A stretch of 64,000 nt of DNA from Lysobacterales bacterium. Lineage in GTDB: Bacteria > Pseudomonadota > Gammaproteobacteria > Xanthomonadales > Xanthomonadaceae. The stretch spans positions 2,788,427 to 2,852,426 of the forward strand of contig JADCRD010000001.1 in the NCBI GenBank assembly GCA_014946745.1, read 5' to 3'. The translations under genes were made by a program, and so were the position numbers. Below the pieces are notes generated by a model that saw only the letters and a list, made by a program, of their open reading frames with translations, was not told where the DNA came from and made no database searches. Of the stretch, positions 28,694 to 37,000 are shown piece by piece. Numbering within the stretch: position 1 is the stretch's first letter; every line of letters starts with the position of its first letter.

Positions 28694-29644
28694 TCACGCC
28701 TGCAGCCGCACCGGAATCTCCAGCAGGCGTGCAGGCGCATCGAGCGGTTCGACTGCGGCAGCTGCGCGCGCTTGGCTTGCGACCTCCGCAGGCTCCCCTG
28801 CCAGCCACGCATGCGCATCGGGCAGCGGTGCGTCGGACGCGCGGCCCAGCGAGAGGAAATCGAAAAGAGTGCGGTCCGACAGCTGCGAAGGGCGAATATC
28901 GCCCAGCGCACGCGCCATGGTTTCCAGCCGACCCGGCGCGGTGCGCTCCCACTCGTCCATCATCCGTCGCACCTGCTTGCGCTGCAGGTTTTCCTGCGAG
29001 CCGCACAGATTGCAGGGAATGATCGGAAAGCCCTTGGCCTCGGCGTAGCGCGCGATATCAGCCTCGGCCACGTAGGCCAGGGGGCGGATCACGATGTGGC
29101 GGCCGTCGTCCGAGCGCAGCTTGGGCGGCATGCCCGAGAGCTTGGCGTGGAAGAACAGGTTCATGAAGAAGGTCGCCAGCAGGTCATCGCGGTGATGGCC
29201 CAGGGCGATCTTGGTGAAGCCCTGCTCGGCGGCATAGGTGTAGAGCGCTCCGCGGCGCAGGCGCGAGCACAGCGAGCACATGGTTTTGCCCTCGGGCACC
29301 ACGCGCTTGACGACCGAGTAGGTGTCCTGCTCCAGGATCTTGAAGGGCACGCCAAGGCTTTCGAGGTAGGCGGGCAGGATGTGCTCGGGAAAGTCGGGCT
29401 GCTTCTGGTCGAGGTTGACCGCCACCAGCTCGAAGCGCACCGGCGCCTTGGCCTGCAGCTGCATCAGCACATCCAGCAGGGTGTAGCTGTCCTTGCCGCC
29501 GGACAGGCAGACCATGACCTTGTCGCCTTCCTCGATCATGCCGAAGTCGGCGATGGCCTCGCCGACCTGGTGGCGCAGGCGCTTGGCCAGCTTGTTGTGC
29601 TCGTACTCGTGCTTGCGGGCGCTGGACATGGGCGGAAAGGGCAT
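28694..29644 (-). CDS. ttcA: tRNA 2-thiocytidine biosynthesis protein TtcA
   Basis: ATP-dependent [4Fe-4S] sulfurtransferase that thiolates C32 of certain tRNAs. It has 316 residues. The PP-loop [15 protein letters not shown] (about 48-62) and two Cys pairs, CSLC and CNLC, that hold the cluster are intact, along with [14 protein letters not shown]. Two in-frame ATGs exist (29644 and 29629); the second gives [16 protein letters not shown], closer to the family N-terminus. Single gene, divergent from a small YdcH-like gene. Confidence 0.95.
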   Translation of the reverse strand: MPFPPMSSARKHEYEHNKLAKRLRHQVGEAIADFGMIEEGDKVMVCLSGGKDSYTLLDVLMQLQAKAPVRFELVAVNLDQKQPDFPEHILPAYLESLGVPFKILEQDTYSVVKRVVPEGKTMCSLCSRLRRGALYTYAAEQGFTKIALGHHRDDLLATFFMNLFFHAKLSGMPPKLRSDDGRHIVIRPLAYVAEADIARYAEAKGFPIIPCNLCGSQENLQRKQVRRMMDEWERTAPGRLETMARALGDIRPSQLSDRTLFDFLSLGRASDAPLPDAHAWLAGEPAEVASQARAAAAVEPLDAPARLLEIPVRLQA

Positions 29645-29823
29645 TGATGAGGGGCGTAGGAGCCGTCGGCCGGGAGCAGACCCGGTCGCGCAGTTTAGCA
29701 GCGCCCCCGGATCGCCTCGACCGTGCGCAAGGGCTGCCCGATGCGCCCGGCGCCGGGCCTCTTGCGCGGCCGCGGGGGGTGGGTAAGCTCACCGCTCCCG
29801 CGCACGCGATCCCTGGGTTTCCG

Positions 29824-30030
29824 ATGCTGTCGAGCGATACCGCCGAGGTGGTGAGGCAGTTGGCCGAGCTGAAGCTCGAGCACCGCGACCTCGATAGCGC
29901 CATCGAACGCCTTGGGCAGACGCCAGGCGCAGATGAACTGCAGCTGCGGCGATTGAAGAAGCGCAAGCTGCGGATCAAGGACGTGATCGCGCGTCTGGAG
30001 AGTGAGCTGATTCCCGACCTGGATGCCTGA
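29824..30030 (+). CDS. DUF465/YdcH family small coiled-coil protein
   Basis: A 68-residue, highly charged, helical protein. The pattern LAELKLEHRDLDSAI...LQLRRLKKRKLRIKDVI...ELIPDLDA is the signature of the DUF465/YdcH family, whose members are small coiled-coil proteins of unknown function. The ATG at 29824 gives exactly the family length. An eight-unit heptamer repeat begins 6 bp after its stop codon. No operon partner. Confidence 0.88.
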   Translation: MLSSDTAEVVRQLAELKLEHRDLDSAIERLGQTPGADELQLRRLKKRKLRIKDVIARLESELIPDLDA

Positions 30031-30035
30031 AGCGC

Positions 30036-30091
30036 CGGGATTCGGGATTCGGGATTCGGGATTCGGGATTCGGGATTCGGGATTCGGGATT
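30036..30091. repeat. Eight exact tandem CGGGATT heptamers
   Basis: A 56-bp array of eight identical CGGGATT units immediately after the YdcH-like gene. The plus strand has eight G3 tracts with 4-nt ATTC loops, enough for two adjacent G-quadruplexes. Unlike the paired copies elsewhere in the window, this one has only one orientation. Its unit matches the arms of the inverted repeats at 7507, 20230 and 26300. Confidence 0.9.
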
Positions 30092-30139
30092 CGAGAACAA
30101 GCGTATCCGGCGTCGACCTGTGCAACCGCGCCGTGGCCA

Positions 30140-30523
30140 TCAGGCCCCGGTTCGATGCATGGCCTCGGCGATGGCGCGTTTCAGATCCTCCGCCGGGCAA
30201 GGCTTGGCCAGCACGCGGTGGATCGCACCGCTGGCGCGCGCGGCATCGCTGCTGCCGGTGTCGCCCATGCCGGTCAGCAGAATGCGTACGGTGCCGGGCC
30301 AGCGCTCGGCCACGGTCTGCAGGAAGCGCACGCCGTCCATGCCGGGCATGCGCATGTCGGACAGCACCACGTCGAAAGCGGGTTCGGATTCGAGCGCGTG
30401 CAGCCCCTCATCGGGCCCGACGGCGGTGATCAGCTCGACCGCGCCGAACAGGCTGCGGTTCAGGGCGCGCAGGATGTTGGGCTCGTCGTCGACCGCCAGC
30501 ACGCGCGGCAGGGCCTCAGCCAT
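30140..30523 (-). CDS. Single-domain response regulator (REC)
   Basis: A 127-residue CheY-like receiver. VDDEPNIL carries the acidic pair, LSDMRMPGMDG carries the phosphoacceptor Asp56, ILLTGMG has the switch Thr, and AKPCPAEDL the conserved Lys. No output domain. Its start overlaps the end of the REC-HDOD gene by 8 bp (30516-30523), and it is the last gene of the FIST-kinase-HDOD operon. It probably acts by protein-protein contact or as a phosphate sink for the linked kinase. Confidence 0.93.
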   Translation of the reverse strand: MAEALPRVLAVDDEPNILRALNRSLFGAVELITAVGPDEGLHALESEPAFDVVLSDMRMPGMDGVRFLQTVAERWPGTVRILLTGMGDTGSSDAARASGAIHRVLAKPCPAEDLKRAIAEAMHRTGA

Positions 30524-31604
30524 GGCTGCTCTCCCGGATGCGCTCGGCCTTGTCGCGCCAGTCCTCGAGGCGATCGGCCACGCGCACGCGTTCGAGGTAG
30601 GCGAGGTCGATCTCGTCCTCGCCGGCCAAGGCAGCGGCGACGTGGACGATGCCGGCCAAGCCGAATTCGCGCTGGCTGGCGCGCTGCGGCTGACGGTGAT
30701 GGGCGACGGCTTCGACAATCGCCATGGGCAGACCCCAGACGCCCAGCAGATAGGCCCCCAGCTCGGCGTAACTGAAGCGCTGCGCTGCGTCGCCCTCGGG
30801 CTGCGGCAGCAGCAGCCCGACGTTGGCGAGCAGACCGGCGATGCCCGCCTGATCGGCATCGGCGCGTCCGGCGGCCACCCGCGCTGCGATCAGCGAACTC
30901 AGCAGGGCCTGACGCTGCAGGGCTTCCACATCGACACGTCCGGCCTCCTGGCTGAACACCTCGGCGGCCAGCACCAGGTTGCGGATCATGGTTGAACCAA
31001 TGCGCGAGACCGCCGTCTTGAGATCGGTGACCGCCCGACTGCTCGAGGGGAAGAACGCCGAGTTGGCCATGTGCAGCACCTTGGCCGTCATCGCGGGATC
31101 TTCGGCGAGGATCGCGCCGATCTGGCGCGCATCGCAGTTCGGATCCTGCAGGGCCTGGTTCAACTTGGCGAACACGTGGGGCGCTGCGGGCAGGCGCTTG
31201 ATACGACCCACCACCTCGCCGATCGCCGGGTCGGCCAGCAGGTTCCTGAGCGCGACCGCCCCTTCAATGGTGTCGACCAGCAGCTGCGGCTCACAGGGCT
31301 TCGACAGGAACTGCTGGGCCACGTTGAGCGCGCGCATCGCGGCCTGGGTTTCGGTGTGGCCCGACAGCAGCATGCGCAGCGTCGAAGGCGACCTCTGCTG
31401 CACTCGCTTCAGCAGTTCAGCGCCGTCCATGCCCGGCATGCGCATGTCGGTGACCACCACATCGATCGGCCCGCGATCAAACTCGGCCAGCGCGGCCTCG
31501 CCACCGTCAGCAAGCAGGATCTCCCAGTCGCGGTTGAGCCCGAACAGCATGCGTTCCAGCCCGACCAGCACGCGCCGCTCATCGTCCACGAACAGAACTC
31601 TCAT
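30516..31604 (-). CDS. Response regulator with HDOD domain
   Basis: A 362-residue protein. N-terminal REC domain (1-120, LFVDDERRVL, phosphoacceptor Asp53 in VVVTDMRMPGMDG, Lys in LSKPCEP) is followed by an HDOD domain (about 135-335, LPAAPHVFAKLNQALQDP, AKVLHMANSAFF, AVSRIGSTMIRNLVLAAEVF). HDOD domains are HD-superfamily relatives that often lack metal ligands and act in signalling. Both neighbours overlap by a few bases, so the operon is translationally coupled. Likely downstream of the adjacent kinase. Confidence 0.93.
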   Translation of the reverse strand: MRVLFVDDERRVLVGLERMLFGLNRDWEILLADGGEAALAEFDRGPIDVVVTDMRMPGMDGAELLKRVQQRSPSTLRMLLSGHTETQAAMRALNVAQQFLSKPCEPQLLVDTIEGAVALRNLLADPAIGEVVGRIKRLPAAPHVFAKLNQALQDPNCDARQIGAILAEDPAMTAKVLHMANSAFFPSSSRAVTDLKTAVSRIGSTMIRNLVLAAEVFSQEAGRVDVEALQRQALLSSLIAARVAAGRADADQAGIAGLLANVGLLLPQPEGDAAQRFSYAELGAYLLGVWGLPMAIVEAVAHHRQPQRASQREFGLAGIVHVAAALAGEDEIDLAYLERVRVADRLEDWRDKAERIRESSHG

Positions 31605-32722
31605 TCGGGCTCTCCACCGAGCTGCGGCCGCAGCGGCAGGCCGATGATGAAGGTGGTGCCGATGCCGGGCTCGGTTTCGAAGTGGATGCGGCCCTTGTGC
31701 TTGTCGACGATGGTGGCGTAAGCCATCGACAGGCCCTGACCCGTGCCCTTGCCCACCGGCTTGGTGGTGAAGAAGGGATCGAACACCGAACGCTGGATCG
31801 CCTCCGGAATGCCGCCGCCGGTATCGGCCACGCGGATCTCGGCCATGTCGCTGGCAAGGCGCGTGCTGATGCGGATGCGACCTTTGCTGCCAGGGTCCTT
31901 CAGCACGATGTCGCCGATCGCGTGCGAGGCATTGACGATGAGGTTAAGCACCACCTGACTCAGCTCATCGCGAAAGCACGGCACGGGCGGCAGCTCAGGG
32001 TCGAAGTCGGTGTCGAGATCAGCGACGTACTTCCACTCGTTTCGCGCGACCATCACGGTTGTGTCAATCAGCTCGCTGAGCTCGACCGGCTCCTGGTCCT
32101 CGCCCGAGGGATGCGAAAAGCGCTTCATCGCCATGACGATGTGCGATACCCGATGCAGGCCTTCCTGCGACTCGTCGAAAGCGTCGGGCACGTTGCGCCG
32201 CAGGTAGTCGAGGCGGGCGGCCTTGAGCGCTGCCTCGGCGGCATCGAGACGCTCGGCGGACAGCGGCGCCTGGCGCGCCTCGGCCAGCAGCCCGAGGTAC
32301 TGGTCCACCACGCTCAGCAAGGCTTCGAAACCCGAGCGCAGAAAGCTGACGTTGTCGCTGACGTACTGCACCGGCGTGTTGATCTCGTGGGCCACGCCCG
32401 CCGCAAGCTGGCCGATCGCCTCCATTTTCTGCGACTGCAGCAGGCGCGCCTGGGTGCTGCGCAGCTCGGACAGCGCCTGCTGCAGCTGCAGCCGCTCACG
32501 TTCAAGCTCGCGGGTCTTTCGCGAGACCACCGCTTCGAGCGCAAGGTTCTGTTCGAGCAGGGCGAAGGCCGAGGGATCGCTGCTGCGCGACTCCAGCCGT
32601 TTGATCAGCACTTCGATGGTGCGATCACGCGCCGTCAGCATGCGCTTGAGCTCGGCCGGATCGTCGGTGCAGGCGGCCTCCGACATCGCTGCCGGCGGAA
32701 CGGAAGGGTCAGTCACGCTCAT
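31601..32722 (-). CDS. Cytosolic sensor histidine kinase
   Basis: A 373-residue kinase with no membrane segment. An N-terminal coiled coil (about 22-100) leads to the H-box LAAGVAHEINTPVQY with His112. The HATPase domain (about 250-365) has the N-box VVLNLIVNASHAIGD, the G1 box DTGGGIPEA, the F-box DPFFTTKPVG and the G2 box GTGQGLSMA. Input probably comes from the FIST protein encoded just upstream (4-bp overlap). The product strongly resembles the kinase at 56359-57627. Confidence 0.94.
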   Translation of the reverse strand: MSVTDPSVPPAAMSEAACTDDPAELKRMLTARDRTIEVLIKRLESRSSDPSAFALLEQNLALEAVVSRKTRELERERLQLQQALSELRSTQARLLQSQKMEAIGQLAAGVAHEINTPVQYVSDNVSFLRSGFEALLSVVDQYLGLLAEARQAPLSAERLDAAEAALKAARLDYLRRNVPDAFDESQEGLHRVSHIVMAMKRFSHPSGEDQEPVELSELIDTTVMVARNEWKYVADLDTDFDPELPPVPCFRDELSQVVLNLIVNASHAIGDIVLKDPGSKGRIRISTRLASDMAEIRVADTGGGIPEAIQRSVFDPFFTTKPVGKGTGQGLSMAYATIVDKHKGRIHFETEPGIGTTFIIGLPLRPQLGGEPE

Positions 32723-33945
32723 GGGTGGGCGGCCACGGCAATCGCTGTGAACGACTGGTTGATGTGCAGGCCGTTGAACTGTTCGCCGTGGGTGGAGAAT
32801 CCGAACACCCTGCGCTCGGCAAGAAAGTCGCCGATCGCCCCCAGCTGATTGTCGCGCTCGGCCTGCCGCCGCCGCAGCGTGCATTCGCAGCCCAGAACGA
32901 GCGCCGGTTCGCCGATGCGCGCTTCCACGGCTTCGAAGCCGCGACGCAGCGCCTCCAGGGCCGCACCGGCATCGCCCACGTCGACCAGCACGCCGGTTTC
33001 CACCGCCGACATGCACAGCAGGGCGCGAGCGCGGGTCACCCGGCTGATCGCCCGCACCACCAGTTCGTCGCCGACGCGCAGCAGCAGGGGATGGGCCTCC
33101 AGCAGTTCCGGGCTGAGTGCGGCTTCGGTGACGCCGAGCGTCCGCGCATAGACCTCGGCGGCCGGCAGGCCGTTGATCTGGATGACCAGCCGGCGCTCGG
33201 GATCGGCCTCGGTGATGACCAGACGCTCGCGGCGCGGCACGAAGTGCTGCACGCGGAAGGCCTCGAACACCTGCGATGTCTCGAACACGCCGAACACCGC
33301 GGCATTGCTGCGGAAGCGGCCATCGAAGTAGACCGGGGTGTGTTCGAAGCGCAGCTCGTCCGAGGCCGAGCCGCCGATGAAGGGCACGTCGCCCAGTCCG
33401 TGGTAGAGCGCGTGCGCCAGCCGCTCCTCACCCTGATGCAGACCGTCAACCAGCAGCAGGCCGAAACGCCGCCAGCCCGGCGCCAGCGGACGCTCCGCCA
33501 GACCGCGAGCAATGCGCTCCACGGCGGCATCGGCGCGCCCCAGGGGCTCGATCAGATGCGTGCTGAGTCTGAGTCCGGCGCCATAGCAGGCCAGCAGCGA
33601 CAGGCCGCCGCGCCGGAAACCCCCGCTGCCGATCTGGCCGCCGCTGGTGCAGCCAAGCAGCGGGCAGGCGAAGCGCTGCGCCAGCGCATCGGCGAGTGCC
33701 TGCAGCGGATACAGGCCATCGCAGAAGAACAGCACCGCCGCCGGCGTCCGTCCGGGGCGGCGGCGAGCCAGCTCGGTCACCAGTGCGGCGACTGCCTGCC
33801 CGGGGTCCGCCAGTGCGCTGAACACACACTCGTTCGAGATCGGCGGCTCACAGCGATGGCTCGGTCCACCCACGGGCGTCGGAAAACCGTCGCTTGAACC
33901 GTGCGCAGGCGTCGATATCTGTCGCTCGCGGGTGCGGAGCGTCAT
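32719..33945 (-). CDS. FIST-domain sensory protein
   Basis: A 408-residue cytosolic protein with FIST N and FIST C domains, a family proposed to bind small ligands such as amino acids. Features include PLLGCTSGGQIGSGGF, the segment GWRRFGLLLVDGLHQGEERLAHALYHGLGDVPFIGGSASDE (in part), and the C-terminal region LVLGCECTLRRRQAE with VFGFSTHGEQFNGLHIN. The start at 33943-33945 (MTLRTRERQ) was chosen from composition; the frame continues upstream without family features. It heads the operon and overlaps the kinase by 4 bp. The ligand is unknown. Confidence 0.9.
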   Translation of the reverse strand: MTLRTRERQISTPAHGSSDGFPTPVGGPSHRCEPPISNECVFSALADPGQAVAALVTELARRRPGRTPAAVLFFCDGLYPLQALADALAQRFACPLLGCTSGGQIGSGGFRRGGLSLLACYGAGLRLSTHLIEPLGRADAAVERIARGLAERPLAPGWRRFGLLLVDGLHQGEERLAHALYHGLGDVPFIGGSASDELRFEHTPVYFDGRFRSNAAVFGVFETSQVFEAFRVQHFVPRRERLVITEADPERRLVIQINGLPAAEVYARTLGVTEAALSPELLEAHPLLLRVGDELVVRAISRVTRARALLCMSAVETGVLVDVGDAGAALEALRRGFEAVEARIGEPALVLGCECTLRRRQAERDNQLGAIGDFLAERRVFGFSTHGEQFNGLHINQSFTAIAVAAHP

Positions 33946-33985
33946 CGCTGTCGGCCTCGCGTCTTCACGGTTGCGGGTCACCTGA

Positions 33986-34011
33986 GGGGGGGGTGGATGG
34001 GCGGGGGGGGG
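33986..34011. repeat. Poly-G tracts in divergent promoter region
   Basis: Runs of G8 (33986-33993) and G9 (34003-34011) separated by TGGAT and GGG lie between the divergent FIST and multi-PAS kinase genes. Long mononucleotide runs of this size are slippage-prone and here also give a G-quadruplex-capable strand. They lie inside the region where promoters for both operons, and the true start of the kinase, must be. Confidence 0.7.
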
Positions 34012-34071
34012 CGCCGTTCGCGGCGCGCGGATCGCGGATCGCGATGCTGCGTGCATGTCGCGTGCCGCGCG

Positions 34072-37000
34072 ATGCGTTCGCGGGGGGCTGCGTTCAGTAA
34101 GCTTGGAGCCTGCTGCGCGGAGGACGCCCTGGACACCGCCCAACCACTGACTCGCCTGCCGGCGGCGCTGGCCGCAACGAGCGGCGCACTCGCGATCCTC
34201 GTCGCTGCGGGCGCGGGTGCCTTGGGCCTGTGGAGTGCAGCGGTTACCGCCGCCTGGGCGGCCCTGGCCTGTATCGCCCTGCTATGGCCGCTGCCGCGGG
34301 TGCGCGGCCTGATGGCAGCCCAGGCCTGGGCCATCGGCGGCGCAGGTCTGCTGATCCTGCTCTGGCGCCACATCGACAGCGGCGCCTGGTCACAGCCCTT
34401 TGCTCTGCTGGTGGGTGCCGCCCTGGCCGCCGCTGTCGGGCTGAGCCGTCCGCCGAGTCCCGCACGCCAGAGTCTGCTCAGCCTGAGCGGAGGCGCCGTG
34501 CTGCTGCTCGGCGGGCTTGACGCCCTGGGCGTACTGGGCGGACGCAGCGCAAGTGGCTCGCTCGGCGCCTTTCCGCTGCTGCTGGCCTGCGCTTCGATCG
34601 GTCTCAGCTCGGCCCTGCTGCGCCGGGGCCTGCCGCATGCGCCCGGCCTGCGCGAGGGCGCGCGACTGGCCACCGCCTTCGCGCTGGCCGCCGCCGTCGT
34701 CGACACCTGTGGGCGTCTGCCGCACCTCAACCTGGACCTGTTGCCGCCCGTCGTCGCCGGCGCTGCCGCCCTGTGCCTGGTGGCCGTCGCAGGTCGACGC
34801 GAGCGACTCGTAGGCGGTGTTCTGCTGGGTTTGGCCGCGCTGGCGCTGACGACGGCCGCGAGCTGGCTTGCGCCCGTGCTGGGGCAGGCCGTGCTGAGCC
34901 CACCCCTGCCCCTGAGCGCTGCGATGCCGCTGGGCTTGGCCTGCGTCGGACTGTTCTGCCTGCAGCGCCGCCAGCGTCGACTCGGCTGGCGCACCATGGC
35001 GTGGGCCAGCGGCCTGCTGCTGATCCTGATCGCCGCACTGGGCATGCTCGGCTTCCTGCTGGAAACCGACCGTCTGAACCCCTGGGGCGAGGCGCAGGCG
35101 CCGGGGCCGCTCGCTTCGCTGGGCCAGTTCGGTCTGGGCCTCGCCCTGGTCCTGCTTTCGGATATCGGCCGCGATGCGCAGCGGCCGCTCGCCGCGTGGC
35201 TGCCGGCGACGCTCGGCACCATGACGGTGCTGCTCGGCGTGGTCGGCTGGCGCGCCGTGCTGCCGGACAACACCCTGCGCATCGAGCGCGCCACCGCTGC
35301 GGTGGCGGATCTCGTCCAGAGCCAGCTCCAGCAGCGTCTCGACCAGTTCAGCCGCAGCCTGCGGCTCGCTGCCGTGCTGGGCGAAGACTCGCGTGACGTC
35401 CTCGCCGAAATCGATCCGGCGGTGATCGCGGTCGCCGACGCTCGGGGCAGCGGCTGGAAACTGCGCGATCCCGCACTGGCGCCCCAGCTCGACCGCCAGG
35501 AGAGCCGGCTGCGCGCCTTCTTCCTGCGGCTGCAGGAAGAACGCCCCGTCGAAGCCTCACCGCTGCTGGGCGTGGGCCGACCGGCCTGGATGATCGTCTC
35601 CGCCGCCGGCGGCGTACCCGGTGAGCGACTGCGCCTGCTGGTCGACGTTGAACGCCTCACCGCGCCCACCCTGCAGTTCGAGCCAGCGCAGTTCGCACTG
35701 GCGCTCGCGCAGGACGAGCAGACCATTCTCGGCAGCCCGGACGCGCTCCCGCCCAGCGGCGGCTTGCAACGCAGCTTCAGCGGCCTGGGCGAGGGCTGGA
35801 CGCTGCACGTGGCGCCGCAGCCCGGCCTGGTGCAGCTGATGGGGTCGCGCCTGCCCTCGCTGGTGCTGGTCATGGGGCTGCTGCTGGGCGGCAGCCTGGC
35901 GGCCGCGCTTCGTCTGGCCCTGGTCGCCCAGCAGCGCGCGCGCAACGCCGAATCGATCGCCCGCGGCCTGGAGCGCGAGGTCGCGGCGCGCCAGGCGACT
36001 GAAACCGCGCTCGACCGCTCACTGGACGAGATCGGCCTGATCCTGTCCAGCATCAGCGACGGCTTCCTGTTTCTCGATCGCGATCTGCGGGTGTCCTTCG
36101 CCAACCTGCAGGCGGCGCGCATGCTGTCGGGCGAGGGCGAGCTGCCGCCCAATGCCAGCCTCGCGGGCCTGTGGCCGGATCTGGCCAACGAAGGCCGCCT
36201 GGTCGAGCTGGCACGGGCACTCGGCCAGACCGCGGAGACCCGCTTCGAGGCCTTCAATCCGCAGGCTCGGACCTGGCTTGAGGTGCGCGCCTTCGCCCAT
36301 CCCAACGGGCTGGCGGTGCTGCTTCGCGACATCGGCGATCAGCGCCAGCGCGCCGAGGAGCTGGCCACCAGCGAAGCCGCCCTGCGCGGCGCGCAGCGGC
36401 TGGCCCGCGTGGGCAGCTGGCGCTACGACCTGTTCCGCGACAGCTGGCTGTGGAGCGACGAGCTGTATCGCATCCTCGGCCTGGTGCCCGGCCAGCTGCC
36501 GCCTTCGCGCGATCTGCTGCTGCAGCACGTGCCGGCAGTGCAGCGGGCGGCGCTGTCAGCCGCCTTCGACGCCCTGCTCAGCGAAGGCCGCGAACTGCTC
36601 AACGAGCACCGCGTGCAGCGCAGCGACGCCGGTTGGGTCGATGCACTGAGTCTGGCGCGCGCGGAGCGCGATGCCGGCGGACGCATCCGCGCCATCTCGG
36701 GGACGCTGCAGGACATCAGCGCACAGAAGCGCCAGGCGCATGAGCTGCAGGCCGCGCTGGCCCGCTCCGAGCGCCAGGCGCGCCAGCTGCAGGCCTTGCA
36801 CCAGGTCTCGCTACTGGCCAGCCAGAAACTCGGCGACCCGGACCTGGTGCCGGTGCTGCTGACCGAGGTCCGCCGCGCGTTCGATGCCGGTGTCGCGCTG
36901 CTGGTCGAGGCCCCCGGCGGCAGCTTCGATGACGGCCGCGAAGCGCTGATGGACCTGCGCCCGGGATTCGCCTGGCCGCGCGCGATGGACTCGTCGACGC

